Of a DNA stretch of 64,000 bases, positions 18,906 to 28,907 are shown one piece after another. Origin of the DNA: Janthinobacterium sp051380875 (lineage in GTDB: Bacteria > Pseudomonadota > Gammaproteobacteria > Burkholderiales > Burkholderiaceae_D); NCBI RefSeq assembly GCF_051380875.1, contig NZ_JBNYXW010000024.1:1-64000 (forward strand). The letters are read 5' to 3'. The position numbers were made by a program, and so were the translations under genes. Position 1 is the stretch's first letter, and each line of letters begins with the position of its first letter. The notes under the pieces were generated by a model. That model was not told the origin of the DNA, did not search any database, and saw only the letters and a program-made list of their open reading frames with translations.

Positions 18906-19136
18906 ATGACTTCGAACAGCAAGGACAAGAACAGCACCCCATCGACCAAGCAGCAACCCGGGAATCAACAATCGGGCAGCAAGCAGTCTGATACGCAGCA
19001 AGCGGGCAGCAAGCAATCGGGCTCGGCCAAAGGCGGCAGCGAACAATCTGGAGTGGGCAGCGGCTCGCACGGTGGCGCGCATGAGAAGCACATGGAAACT
19101 GGCCGTCAAAGCCACAAAAAGGACGACAAATCCTGA
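18906..19136 (+). CDS. Low-complexity hydrophilic repeat protein, 76 aa
   Basis: Almost entirely Gly, Ser, Gln, Lys, Asp, His and Asn, with no hydrophobic residue run, so it should be intrinsically disordered. A degenerate ten-residue unit built on GSKQS-x-QQ repeats three to four times (GSKQSDTQQA, GSKQSGSAKG, GSEQSGVGSG). The ribosome site AGAGGAAA lies 6 nt before the ATG; upstream in-frame codons lack such a site and have a different composition. Composition resembles hydrophilins and KGG-type stress proteins, but no family is recognised. Translation seems likely; function is unknown. Confidence 0.6.
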   Translation: MTSNSKDKNSTPSTKQQPGNQQSGSKQSDTQQAGSKQSGSAKGGSEQSGVGSGSHGGAHEKHMETGRQSHKKDDKS

Positions 19137-19269
19137 CGCGGGTGATGCCGCCATGTAACAGGCGGCTGCCCTGGCTGCAGTCTAGTCGCCGCTGCCAGGG
19201 CATGCCGCACAACAAAGCCCGTAACAAACAGCGTTGTCTGGATCGGCATTCTGGGTGATAATTACGCCC

Positions 19270-19518
19270 ATGAACGATACCACCACCTTACCCCCATTGC
19301 CCGATCGCCTGTCGATCGACCCTAGCAGCCCTTACCACGTTGCAGCCGTGTTCGAGAACGACGTCGGCATCCGCTTCAACGACAAGGAACGTCTTGACGT
19401 GGAAGAATATTGCATCAGCGAACGCTGGATCAAGGTTGCTTCGACCAAGTCCCTCGACCGCCGCGGCCGTCCATTGCAAATCAAATTGAAAGGCAATGTC
19501 GAAGCGTTCTACCGCTAA
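19270..19518 (+). CDS. DUF3297 family protein
   Basis: Small cytoplasmic protein of 82 residues. The pattern DRLSIDPSSPYH, then GIRFNDKER..VEEYCISE.WIKV and a basic C-terminus ending KLKGNVEAFYR match DUF3297, which is widespread in Proteobacteria and uncharacterised. The ATG at 19270 fits the conserved N-terminus. It ends about 130 bp before the promoter region of the sialic-acid cluster and is probably a separate unit. Confidence 0.85.
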   Translation: MNDTTTLPPLPDRLSIDPSSPYHVAAVFENDVGIRFNDKERLDVEEYCISERWIKVASTKSLDRRGRPLQIKLKGNVEAFYR

Positions 19519-19645
19519 GACTCGCCGCTCCGGCCAGGCGCCATACACCCTGGCCGGCATTTCCCCCGCCCCGCACTAGCAGTTTTCCTTCCTCGTTTTT
19601 TCATCTCGCTGCAACTTTTTTGCAACTTTTTTCATTTACCCAAAC

Positions 19646-19670
19646 AAGTTGTTTGACATCTGATATCTTA
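19646..19670 (+). promoter_or_regulatory. Candidate sialic-acid operator/promoter, copy 1
   Basis: A 25-bp block (AAGTTGTTTGACAT, then CT, then GATATCTTA) matches 22 of 25 positions with a block upstream of the porin gene at 29883. It contains TTGACA (-35-like) and, overlapping it, GT-N3-AC spacing (TTGTTTGACAT), the core seen in FadR-type GntR operators. CAATAC 17 bp further on could be the -10. It lies 68 nt before the first gene of the cluster. The likely binder is the GntR regulator encoded at 20862; this is inference. Confidence 0.55.
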
Positions 19671-19737
19671 CTCTGCAATACTTGCTTCATCGGTTCAGTC
19701 ATTCGTAACCGCAACAGCCCAGCCGAGAACATTGACG

Positions 19738-20847
19738 ATGCTTCAGCCAGCCGCTACAACGATCACCGCGCAGTTTGATTTTTCCTGGCCCGCCTTCCCC
19801 GTGCCCCTGCGCGAAGCGGCCGGCGCCATGCTCGATACCGTGCTGTACGCCGGCTTGGGCAGCGCTGGTTGCGCCTGGTACCGCCTCGATACGGCGCAGC
19901 GCGCAACCGGCTGGCAGCGCCTGGCGGACTTTCCCGGCGCAGCGCCCAGCGGCGGCGCCTGCGCCGCCAGCGGTAATGCTATATTCGTCCTTGGCGGCTG
20001 CATCACGCCCGCCGGCCACAGCCCCCGCCAGTCCGATGCCGTCTGGCGCTACGATAGCGTGATTGACACCTGGCAGCAGCTGGACATCAAGCTGCCGCTG
20101 GGCTTGCTGGGCGCCTCCGCCCTGGCACAAAAGGACGGCGCCATCCTGCTTTCCGGCGGCTACCACCGCACGCAATTTGACGATTTTTGCCAGGCCCACG
20201 CGGCGGCCGGCGACGCCGAGCGGTCCCAGTTGCTGCTTAGCTACATGACGCGCCCGGTCGCCGCCTTCGACTGGAACCGCCGTCTGTGGCGCTTCGATCC
20301 GCTCACTGTTACGCTGCAGGACAAGGGCACGCTGCCGTTTCCCGGCACCTGCGGCGCCGTGGCCATCACCGCCGACGCCGCAACCATCATCGCCAGTGGC
20401 GAAATCAAGCCTGGCTTGCGCACGCCGCTGGCATGGCATGCACGGCCGGACGGCAGCGGCTGGGATGCGGCCGCCTTGCCCGAGGCACAGGCCGGCGTGC
20501 CGCAGGAAGGCGTGGCGGCTGCCTTTGGAGGCCTGTGCGGCCGTATTCCCGTGATCGCCGGCGGCACCAACTTTCCTGGGGCCCAAGCCAACTATGCGCA
20601 GCAGCAACTCCATGCCCATGCGGGCCTGGCCAAGACCTGGCGCCGTGAACTGTATTACTTCGACGGCCAGCAATGGCGCAGCCTGGGCATGCTGCCGGCG
20701 CCCCGTGCGCACGGCTTGTCCTTCCAGGTGGGAAAAAGCCTGCTGCTCGTGGGCGGCGATACCGATACGGGTAGCGCCACCCTGGAAACCTTGTCAATAA
20801 CGTTATCAGATGGCTCCTGCCGTGATACCGTGTCGTACCCTGATTAA
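19738..20847 (+). CDS. NanM-like N-acetylneuraminate mutarotase/epimerase, no signal peptide
   Basis: Kelch-type beta-propeller of 369 residues. Shared NanM features are YAGLGSAGxAWY at about residue 40-50, repeated GG strand ends (FVLGGC, LLSGGYH, IAGGTNFPGA) and IxSGEIKPGLRTP. NanM speeds interconversion of sialic acid anomers. The protein starts MLQPAATTITAQFDFSWP and has no signal peptide, whereas the second copy at 31185 does, so this one should be cytoplasmic. ATG at 19738 is preferred over a TTG at 19732. It is the first gene after the shared 25-bp element and is followed 14 nt later by the GntR gene. Confidence 0.85.
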   Translation: MLQPAATTITAQFDFSWPAFPVPLREAAGAMLDTVLYAGLGSAGCAWYRLDTAQRATGWQRLADFPGAAPSGGACAASGNAIFVLGGCITPAGHSPRQSDAVWRYDSVIDTWQQLDIKLPLGLLGASALAQKDGAILLSGGYHRTQFDDFCQAHAAAGDAERSQLLLSYMTRPVAAFDWNRRLWRFDPLTVTLQDKGTLPFPGTCGAVAITADAATIIASGEIKPGLRTPLAWHARPDGSGWDAAALPEAQAGVPQEGVAAAFGGLCGRIPVIAGGTNFPGAQANYAQQQLHAHAGLAKTWRRELYYFDGQQWRSLGMLPAPRAHGLSFQVGKSLLLVGGDTDTGSATLETLSITLSDGSCRDTVSYPD

Positions 20848-20861
20848 TTAGTGAGAAAACA

Positions 20862-21554
20862 ATGGTCACAAAGATACCGGCTTACCGCCACGCGCAAGTC
20901 AAAATCAAGGAATTCATCGAGGAACACAACCTCAAGGCCAACGACGCCCTGCCGCCTGAAGCGCGCATGGCCGAAGAGCTCAACATGAGCAGGCCCAGCC
21001 TGCGCGAAGCCGTCAAGGCGCTCGAATCGCTGGGCGTGATCGAGTCGCGCCACGGCGAGGGCATTTTTGTGAAAGCGTTTTCCTTCGATTCCATCCTCGA
21101 CAACCTGCCGTACTCGATGGTGGCCAATGACGACCAGATCACGGACTTGCTGTACGTGCGTACGTATCTGGAAATCGGCGCGATTCCTTCCGTGGTAAAA
21201 AATATCACGCCGAAGAGTATCGCCGTACTGCGCGAACTGGCCGATACCATGCTGGAAAAGGCACTGGCGCAGGAAAGTTTTCCAGCCGAAGACCGTGCCT
21301 TCCATGCGGAAATGTATTCCTGCCTGAACAACCGCTTCCTGCTGGCCCTGATCGACCTGTTCTGGAACGTGTTTAACAATATGCACAAGGCCTCCACTGC
21401 CGCCAAGCTGGACCCCTGGGCCATGGAAGCGACGGCGCGCGACCATATTGCCATCGTGGAAATGCTGGAAAACAAAGATGCTGCGGGCCTGTTGCAGGCC
21501 TACACCCAGCATTTCGATTCCATCTTCAAACGTTATCCGAAAGACACCGCGTAA
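20862..21554 (+). CDS. GntR/FadR-family regulator, probable sialic-acid repressor
   Basis: Protein of 230 residues. An N-terminal winged helix (about 8-72, with PPEARMAEELNMSRPSLREAVKALESLGVIESRHGEG) is followed by an all-helical FCD ligand domain (about 90-220) with metal-type residues in EDRAFHAEMY and ARDHIAIVEML. In this location it would be the NanR analogue, sensing sialic acid or a catabolite. It lies second in the cluster, so it is probably autoregulated through the element at 19646. Ligand and operator are inferred. Confidence 0.88.
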   Translation: MVTKIPAYRHAQVKIKEFIEEHNLKANDALPPEARMAEELNMSRPSLREAVKALESLGVIESRHGEGIFVKAFSFDSILDNLPYSMVANDDQITDLLYVRTYLEIGAIPSVVKNITPKSIAVLRELADTMLEKALAQESFPAEDRAFHAEMYSCLNNRFLLALIDLFWNVFNNMHKASTAAKLDPWAMEATARDHIAIVEMLENKDAAGLLQAYTQHFDSIFKRYPKDTA

Positions 21555-21610
21555 GGCCGGCAGCATCTGGCCCAACCTTTTCTTGTTTATCATATAGAGG
21601 TAAGAAACCC

Positions 21611-23176
21611 ATGTTTGCGTCCCGTATTTCCGTCAAGTATCTGCTTCCTGCGGCATTGGCCGCCTTCACCAGCCTGTCAGGCCTGGCCCAGGCCGCCGAC
21701 CAGGTATTCGTCGGCGCATTCGATGTGGGTCCATCGGGCAACGCGCAGAAATTCAATCCGCTGACGGCGGCCGCAGGTTTCAGCTTCTATAACAAGTATT
21801 TTTCCACCCTGACCTTGTATGACGTCAGCCTGCAAAAGATCTCGGGCGACCTGGCCGACAGCTGGACCTATGCCAAGGACGGCAAGACCCTGACCCTGAA
21901 GCTGCGCAAGGATGTCAAGTGGCACGACGGCAAGCCCTTCACGGCGGCCGACGTCAAGTTCACCCTGGACCTGATCCGCAGCCCCGAGCTGGCCAGTGTC
22001 TTCGCTCCCCGCCTGGCCGATATCAGCGCCGTCAAGGTGCCCGACGCCAATACCGTCGTCATTGAACTGGCGCGCCCCGACGTGACCTTGCCTGACGCCT
22101 TTACCAGCATCATGATGGTGCCGCGGCATTTGCTGATGAGCGTGCCCATCACCGAACTGCGCAACGCCGCCTGGTGGAAAAATCCCGTCGGCACGGGGCC
22201 TTTCAAATGGAGCAAATACCTGCCCGACCAGTACGTGGAACTGACCGCCAACGCCGATTACTACCGGGGCAAGCCCAAGCTCGACAAGCTGATCAACCGC
22301 TACTTCAAGGATGCCAGCGCGGCCGCCCTGGCGCTGGCCTCGGATGAAATCCAGTTTACCTATCTGACCATGGACCAGGTCAAGGAAAACCAGGCCAGCA
22401 AGGCTTTCAATGTAATTTCCGGCCCGTCCCACGTGCTCAATTACCTGGGCGTCAACCACAGCGATCCGCGCTTCCAGGATGTGCGCGTGCGCCAGGCGAT
22501 TTTATATGCAATCGACCGCCCTGCCATCGTCAAGAGCATCTACAACAACAGCGCCACCATCGCCAATTGCGCGCTGACCCTGCCGAAATTCCAGCCGGCC
22601 AAGCTGGACAAGTATGAAACCAACACGGCCAAGGCCAAAGCCCTGCTGGCCGCTGCCAACTGGGAGCAGCTGAGCAAGGGCCAGCCAGTAGAATTGCTGA
22701 CCTATTACGGCGACCAGGTGTCGAAAGACGTCATCGCCAGCCTGCAATCGATGCTGGCGCAAGTGGGCATCAACATCAAGCCCCGTTTCGTCGACAGCCC
22801 CACCTATGGCCAGCTGGTCGATGCGAACCGCTTCAGCATGGTCTTCGCGGGCGGCGGCGTGGGTCCTGACCCCAGCGCCCTGACGCCGATGCTGCATTCG
22901 GCGTATGCGCCACCGAAGGGCGTGAACCGCATGCGCGTCAAGCTGCCGCAGCTCGATGCCCTGCTCGACGCGGGCCAGCTGGAGACGGACGATGCCAAGC
23001 GCACGGCTCTGTACCGCGATGCCTGCGGCATCACGAATGCGCAACTGCCATGGATCCCCCTGTGGAGCGCCAACCGTTTCGGCGGCTTCGCCAAGAATGT
23101 GCAGCAAGTGATCTGGACCCCGGCCCCGGCCGGCGGGCGCTACCAGGATCACCCGGAACTGTGGCAGCTGCGCTAA
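21611..23176 (+). CDS. Peptide-type ABC transporter substrate-binding protein (family 5), probable sialic acid binder
   Basis: Periplasmic protein of 521 residues with a signal peptide ending GLAQA (about residue 29). It is an extracellular solute-binding protein family 5 member: SGDLADSWTYAKDGKTLTLKLR, WHDGKPFTAADVKFTLDLIR and VRQAILYAIDRPAIVKSIY are the usual signatures. Family 5 members usually bind oligopeptides, dipeptides or nickel, but SatA of Haemophilus ducreyi belongs here and binds sialic acid. The surrounding nan genes support that role. The ribosome site AGAGG is placed well before the ATG, and TTGTTTATCAT at 21583 weakly resembles the shared operator core. Confidence 0.88.
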   Translation: MFASRISVKYLLPAALAAFTSLSGLAQAADQVFVGAFDVGPSGNAQKFNPLTAAAGFSFYNKYFSTLTLYDVSLQKISGDLADSWTYAKDGKTLTLKLRKDVKWHDGKPFTAADVKFTLDLIRSPELASVFAPRLADISAVKVPDANTVVIELARPDVTLPDAFTSIMMVPRHLLMSVPITELRNAAWWKNPVGTGPFKWSKYLPDQYVELTANADYYRGKPKLDKLINRYFKDASAAALALASDEIQFTYLTMDQVKENQASKAFNVISGPSHVLNYLGVNHSDPRFQDVRVRQAILYAIDRPAIVKSIYNNSATIANCALTLPKFQPAKLDKYETNTAKAKALLAAANWEQLSKGQPVELLTYYGDQVSKDVIASLQSMLAQVGINIKPRFVDSPTYGQLVDANRFSMVFAGGGVGPDPSALTPMLHSAYAPPKGVNRMRVKLPQLDALLDAGQLETDDAKRTALYRDACGITNAQLPWIPLWSANRFGGFAKNVQQVIWTPAPAGGRYQDHPELWQLR

Positions 23177-23281
23177 GCCGCATCGACACCACGCCGTAAC
23201 CACGTAATCCCAGTGGCGGGCCACGGCCCGCCGGTTTTTGCATAGCTGAGAAGGCAGGGGGCCATGCCGCCTGGAAGAAAT

Positions 23282-24235
23282 ATGTTCAAGTACCTCGTGA
23301 ATCGCTTGCTGGTCAACATCCCTACCCTGCTGGCCATCCTCGCCACCGTCTTCGTGCTGGTCAACATGGCGCCAGGCGACCCCGTCGACGCCTTCGTGCC
23401 GCCCAGCCAGGCATTGACGGACGTGCAGAAGGAGCAATTGCGCCACACCCTGGGCCTGGACCGCTCCGTACCCGTGCGTTTCGCGCTGTGGCTCAAGCAG
23501 ACGGCCAGCGGCGACCTGGGCTACCGCTACAAGGACGGCGCCCGCGTCGTCGATGAAATCGCCAGCCGCGTGGCGCCCACCCTGCTGCTGGCCCTGTCTG
23601 GCCTGGCGCTGGGCTCTTTGCTCGGCATCGTGCTGGGCATCGTCTCGGCGCGCCGCGCCAACGGCAAGCTGGACCACGTGCTGTCGCTGTTTGCCTATGT
23701 CGCCATCAGCAGCCCGGCGTTTCTCGTTGGCATCATCGGCATGTATGTGTTCTCGCTGCAACTGGGCTGGTTTCCCAGCGGCGGCTACAGCACACCGGGC
23801 AATGAAAGCGTGGGCGACATCCTGTACCACCTGGCCTTGCCCGCTGCCGTGCTGTCGGTGCAATTCATCGCCATCACCATGCGCTACACGCGGGCCGGCC
23901 TGCTCGATACCCTGAACCAGGATTACATCCGCACGGCCATTGCCAAGGGCGTCAGTCCAAACCGCGTCATGCTGCGCCATGCCTTGCCCAACACCCTGGT
24001 GCCCATCGTCACCGTGATCGGCGCCAGCTTTGGCGGCCTGATCGGCGGCGCCGTGTTTGTCGAGACGGTATTTTCCTGGCCCGGCATGGGCATGCTGTTT
24101 CTTGACGCCATCGAAAGCCGCGACTATCCGCTGATCATGGGCATCGCCCTGTTCGTGTCGCTGGCCATTCTCGCCGTCAACATGCTGACCGACCTCGTGT
24201 ATTCCTGGATCGACCCGCGCATCACCCTGAAGTAA
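23282..24235 (+). CDS. ABC transporter permease, DppB type
   Basis: Inner-membrane permease of 317 residues with about six helices. It begins MFKYLVNRLLVNIPTLL, typical of DppB/OppB, and has the EAA-like loop DYIRTAIAKGVSPNRVMLRHALPN that docks the ATPase. An in-frame ATG at 23264 follows a GGCAGGGGG stretch and would add six residues; the start at 23282 fits the family. It follows the binding-protein gene by about 105 bp and is the first membrane subunit of the presumed sialic-acid importer. Confidence 0.9.
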   Translation: MFKYLVNRLLVNIPTLLAILATVFVLVNMAPGDPVDAFVPPSQALTDVQKEQLRHTLGLDRSVPVRFALWLKQTASGDLGYRYKDGARVVDEIASRVAPTLLLALSGLALGSLLGIVLGIVSARRANGKLDHVLSLFAYVAISSPAFLVGIIGMYVFSLQLGWFPSGGYSTPGNESVGDILYHLALPAAVLSVQFIAITMRYTRAGLLDTLNQDYIRTAIAKGVSPNRVMLRHALPNTLVPIVTVIGASFGGLIGGAVFVETVFSWPGMGMLFLDAIESRDYPLIMGIALFVSLAILAVNMLTDLVYSWIDPRITLK

Positions 24236-24359
24236 GTCTATCGAGCAACAGCAGCAAGCATCGTCCCCTGGCAGCAGGCGGGCTGGGCCCCGTTCGGCCC
24301 AGCGCAGCAAAAAACGATGCAAAAAGTATCAATAACAAGATGAATTCAAGAGGACAACC

Positions 24360-25217
24360 ATGACGCAAGCTCCCCTCCCGCCCACGCGCTGGAAACTATT
24401 TAGATCCAGCAAGGTGGCTTTCGCCGGGCTGTGCCTGTTCGTGCTGATCGCCGTGCTGTGCGCCGCCTCCGGCCTGCTGTTTTCCTACGATCCGAATGCC
24501 ATCGACCTGGGCGCGGCGCTGCAGGCGCCGTCGCGCCAGCACTGGCTGGGTACCGACCAGACGGGACGCGACATGCTGGCGCGCACCTTGGCGGCCGGCC
24601 GCATTTCGCTGGCCGTGGGCGTCTCCAGCGTCGCGCTGGCTCTCGTCATCGGCACGTTTCTCGGCGCCATCGCCGGCTATTTCGGCGGCTGGATCGACAA
24701 CCTGACCATGCGCTTTGTCGACATGGTGATGACGTTTCCGCCCGTCATCGTGCTCATGACCCTGGCCGCCGTGCTTGGTTCCGGCACGGGCAAGACGGTG
24801 ATCGTCATCGGTTTGCTATCCTGGCCGCTGGCTTGCCGGCTGGTGCGGGCCCGCATCATGACTATCCGCGAAATGGAATTCGTCGCCGCTGCACGCACCC
24901 TGGGTGCCGGCCACACCTACCTGATTTTCAAGCACTGCCTGCCCAACACGATCGATGTGCTGGCGGTGTTCGCTTCCCTTGGTTTCGTCTCGGCCATCAT
25001 GGCCGAAGCGGGACTGAGCTTTCTCGGCCTGGGCGTGCAATTGCCGGACGCCAGCTGGGGCAGCCTGATCAGTATTGCGCGGGAGGCTTCGGTCCTCAAG
25101 CAATACCCGTGGATCTGGCTCCCATCTGGCGTGCTGATCGTTGTTACCGCCCTGGCCGCCAACTTTATCGGCGATGGCTTGCGCCAGGCCTTTGACCCTA
25201 AACATAGCAAGGAATAA
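24360..25217 (+). CDS. ABC transporter permease, DppC type
   Basis: Inner-membrane permease of 285 residues. It has the N-terminal helix, the conserved LGTDQTGRDMLAR segment of DppC/OppC proteins and the EAA loop EFVAAARTLGAGHTYLIFKHCLPN. A strong AGAGGA ribosome site lies 6 nt upstream. A 124-bp gap separates it from the first permease, unusually long for the cluster, and no regulatory element is clear in it. The following aldolase gene starts 3 nt after its stop. Confidence 0.92.
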   Translation: MTQAPLPPTRWKLFRSSKVAFAGLCLFVLIAVLCAASGLLFSYDPNAIDLGAALQAPSRQHWLGTDQTGRDMLARTLAAGRISLAVGVSSVALALVIGTFLGAIAGYFGGWIDNLTMRFVDMVMTFPPVIVLMTLAAVLGSGTGKTVIVIGLLSWPLACRLVRARIMTIREMEFVAAARTLGAGHTYLIFKHCLPNTIDVLAVFASLGFVSAIMAEAGLSFLGLGVQLPDASWGSLISIAREASVLKQYPWIWLPSGVLIVVTALAANFIGDGLRQAFDPKHSKE

Positions 25218-25219
25218 TC

Positions 25220-26140
25220 ATGTCAGCACTGAAATTACACGGCATCATCCCTCCCGTCGTCACGCCGCTGGACCAGCATGGCAAGATCGATGAACGCTCG
25301 CTGCGGCGCGTGATCCGCCACCTGATCGATGGTGGCGTGCACGGCCTGTTCCTGATGGGCTCGACCAGCGAAGTGATCTTCCTCAATGGCGCCCAGCGCG
25401 CTGAAGCCATCCGTATCGCCGTCGACGAAGCGGCCGGCGCCGTGCCTCTGGTAGCCGGCGTGATCGACCCGACGACTGAGCGCTGCATCGAGCATGCCCG
25501 CCAAGCCAAGGAGCTGGGCGTGCACGGCCTGGTCGTGACGGCGCCGTTCTACACGCGCACCAGCCCTGGCGAAACCATCGACCATTTCCGCTATATCAAG
25601 CAAGCCGTCGACCTGCCCATCATCGCCTACGACATTCCCGTCTGCGTGCACAGCAAGCTGAGCCGTGAAACCCTGCGCGCCATGTACGACGAAGGCTTGA
25701 TCTGCGCCGTCAAGGATAGCAGCGGCGACGACGGCAACATGCGCATGCTGATGCGCGACTTCGCCGACGCCCCGGATTTCGCCATCCTCACCGGTTCCGA
25801 AACGACGGTCGACTACGCACTGCTGGGCGGCGCCCACGGCTGCGTTCCCGGCCTGGGCAACGTCGACCCGGCCGGCTATGTGCGCCTGTACGACCTGGCC
25901 CGCGCCGGCGACTGGGAAGGCGCGCGCGCCGAGCAGGAACGCCTGATCGCCCTGTTCGACATCGTCTTCCACGGCGTGCCCTACACTAGCCCGAACGCTT
26001 CCGGCGTGGGCGGCTTCAAGACGGCGATGCAGCTGATGGGCATCATCGAGAACCGCTTGATGAGTAAGCCGAACCGTTTGCTGCCGGACGCCGCCGTCGA
26101 GCGCGTGCGCACCATCGTGGCCGCCGCCGGTTTGCTCTGA
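25220..26140 (+). CDS. N-acetylneuraminate lyase-like aldolase (DHDPS family)
   Basis: Class I aldolase of 306 residues, expected to cleave N-acetylneuraminate to ManNAc and pyruvate in the cytoplasm. Schiff-base Lys165 (AVKDSSG) and Tyr137 (YDIP) sit at the positions known for E. coli NanA, and the GSTSE motif (47-51) corresponds to GSTGE. The residues contacting the sugar tail differ: the E. coli G-Y-D-E segment is here G192-S-E-T, so a different or modified sialic acid, or another keto acid, remains possible. It is embedded between the transporter permease and ATPase genes, 3 nt after the former, which supports the sialic-acid role. Confidence 0.82.
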   Translation: MSALKLHGIIPPVVTPLDQHGKIDERSLRRVIRHLIDGGVHGLFLMGSTSEVIFLNGAQRAEAIRIAVDEAAGAVPLVAGVIDPTTERCIEHARQAKELGVHGLVVTAPFYTRTSPGETIDHFRYIKQAVDLPIIAYDIPVCVHSKLSRETLRAMYDEGLICAVKDSSGDDGNMRMLMRDFADAPDFAILTGSETTVDYALLGGAHGCVPGLGNVDPAGYVRLYDLARAGDWEGARAEQERLIALFDIVFHGVPYTSPNASGVGGFKTAMQLMGIIENRLMSKPNRLLPDAAVERVRTIVAAAGLL

Positions 26141-26163
26141 TACCAATACCGCAAGGAGATGTG

Positions 26164-27160
<997 letters not shown>

Positions 27161-27180
<20 letters not shown>

Positions 27181-28177
27181 AGCACGCACCGATATTCTGA
27201 CGTTCGAGCAAGTCAGCGTGGCTTTCCATAGCCGCGCCGGCGTGCTGGGCAAGCGCCAGTCCGTGAAAGCCGTACAGGACGTCAGCTTTGCCCTGCGCCG
27301 CGGCGAAGTGCTGGGCATCGTCGGTGAGTCGGGCAGTGGCAAGTCGACCCTGGCCAAGCTGGCGATGCAACTGCTGCGTCACGACAGCGGGCAGATTTGC
27401 TATGAAGGCCAGCCGCTGGCCAGCTACCGGGGCGAGGCGCTGCGCCGCCTGCGTGGCGAAGTGCAGATGGTGTTCCAGGACCCGAACGCCAGCCTGAATC
27501 CGCGCATGACCATCGAACAGTGCCTGCGCGAACCATTTATCCTGCATAAACGGGGCAACCCGGCCGAACAGTTGGCCGAGATCACCCGCCTGCTGGGTGT
27601 GGTGGGCTTGCCCGTGACGGCCCTGCGGCGCTATCCGCATGAACTGTCCGGCGGCCAGAAGCAGCGGGTGGTGATTGCCCGCGCGCTGGCTTTAAAACCG
27701 AAAGTGCTGATCGCCGACGAAGCCGTCGCCGCGCTGGACGCCTCGGTCAAGGCGCAGATCATCAATCTGCTGCTGGACTTGCAACAGCAGTTTGGCCTGT
27801 CCATCATCTTCATTTCGCACGACCTGCCGATGGTGCAAGCCATGTGCGACCGCGTGCTGGTGCTGTATCTGGGCCGGCTAATGGAGGCGGCGCCGCGCGC
27901 GGCCATCGCCACGGGCGGCGCCCATCCTTACACGCGCGCCCTGTGGAAAAGCTCGCCCGCCGCCGACCCGGCCTGCCGCATAGCGCCCGAAGACGTGCTC
28001 GGCGGAGAAATCCCCAGTCCGCTGGCGCCGCCGCCGGGCTGCGTGTTCCACACGCGCTGTCCGCAGGCCCAACTTGCCTGCCAACAACAAGTGCCTGCCC
28101 TGCGCAGCATCGAAACCAACCACGACGCCGCCTGCCTGCTGCTGGCGGCGTCTCCTGTCAACGCTTTGGTGAACTGA
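27161..28177 (+). CDS. ABC transporter ATPase, DppF type
   Basis: Second ATPase of 338 residues. Walker A GESGSGKS, signature LSGGQKQRV and Walker B VLIADEAVAALD; the Ala after DE replaces the usual Pro (DEPVSALD), which should not affect catalysis. The C-terminal extension PPGCVFHTRCPQAQLAC matches the DppD partner. GGGAGC precedes the ATG. With the binding protein, two permeases and DppD it completes a five-gene importer. H. ducreyi SatABCD differs in having fewer separate genes. Confidence 0.92.
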
Positions 28178-28180
28178 TCC

Positions 28181-28906
28181 ATGACTGATTTACACCCGAC
28201 GCATTTACCCGCGCAATTATTTACCCGCCTGCAAGGCGGCCTGGTGGTGTCTTGCCAGCCGCTCGACGACAGCCCCATGGATACCCCCGAGATTATCGTT
28301 GCCATGGCGCGCGCCGCCATGGACGGCGGCGCCACGGCGCTGCGCATCGAAGGTGCGCATCACGTGCGCGCGGTGGCGCAAGCCTTGCCGCATGCCATTA
28401 TCATCGGCATTGTCAAGCGCGACCTGATTGATAGTGCCGTGCGCATCACGCCCTACATCGACGATGTGCACGCGCTGGCCCAGGCCGGCGCCGCCATCAT
28501 CGCCTTCGACGGCACGGCGCGCCCCCGCCCTGTGTCGGTGGACACCTTGCTGGCAGCCGTGCGCGCGGCCGGCAAAGCGGCCATGGCCGACTGCTCCACC
28601 CTGAAAGACGGCCTGGCCTGCCATGCGCTCGGCTGCGATCTGGTGGGCACCACCCTCTCCGGCTATACCGAGGACACCGCCTACCTGCCGGAAGACTGCC
28701 CGAATACGGCCTTGATCGGGCAACTGGCGGCGCACGGCGTGCGCGTGATAGCCGAAGGGCGCATCCGCACACCTGGCGACGCCGCCGCTTGCCTGCGCGC
28801 GGGCGCCTGCTGCGTGACGGTGGGCTCGGCCATCACGCGCATCGAGCACATCACGCAATGGTTTACCGCCGCCCTGCAAAGCGCGCCGGCCACCAGCAAG
28901 GCCTGA
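28181..28906 (+). CDS. nanE: N-acylglucosamine-6-phosphate 2-epimerase
   Basis: TIM-barrel enzyme of 241 residues converting ManNAc-6-P to GlcNAc-6-P. NanE signatures present: LVVSCQPLDDSPMD near residue 21-34, GIVKRD with the catalytic Lys near 72, LVGTTLSGYT near 155 and VIAEGRIRTP with the catalytic Glu near 193. It starts 3 nt after the ATPase gene and ends 1 nt before nanK. The tight spacing in front and behind supports cotranscription. Confidence 0.95.
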   Translation: MTDLHPTHLPAQLFTRLQGGLVVSCQPLDDSPMDTPEIIVAMARAAMDGGATALRIEGAHHVRAVAQALPHAIIIGIVKRDLIDSAVRITPYIDDVHALAQAGAAIIAFDGTARPRPVSVDTLLAAVRAAGKAAMADCSTLKDGLACHALGCDLVGTTLSGYTEDTAYLPEDCPNTALIGQLAAHGVRVIAEGRIRTPGDAAACLRAGACCVTVGSAITRIEHITQWFTAALQSAPATSKA

Positions 28907-28907
28907 G

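Noticed and set aside
19607..19632. Doubled GCAACTTTTTT motif before the sialic-acid cluster
   Set aside because: Only two short A/T-rich copies; too little to call a binding site or repeat family.
22502..24322. 606-codon open frame antisense to the ABC binding-protein and permease genes
   Set aside because: It is His/Gln/Arg-rich, matches no family and mirrors two well-recognised genes; long antisense frames are expected in DNA with this GC bias.
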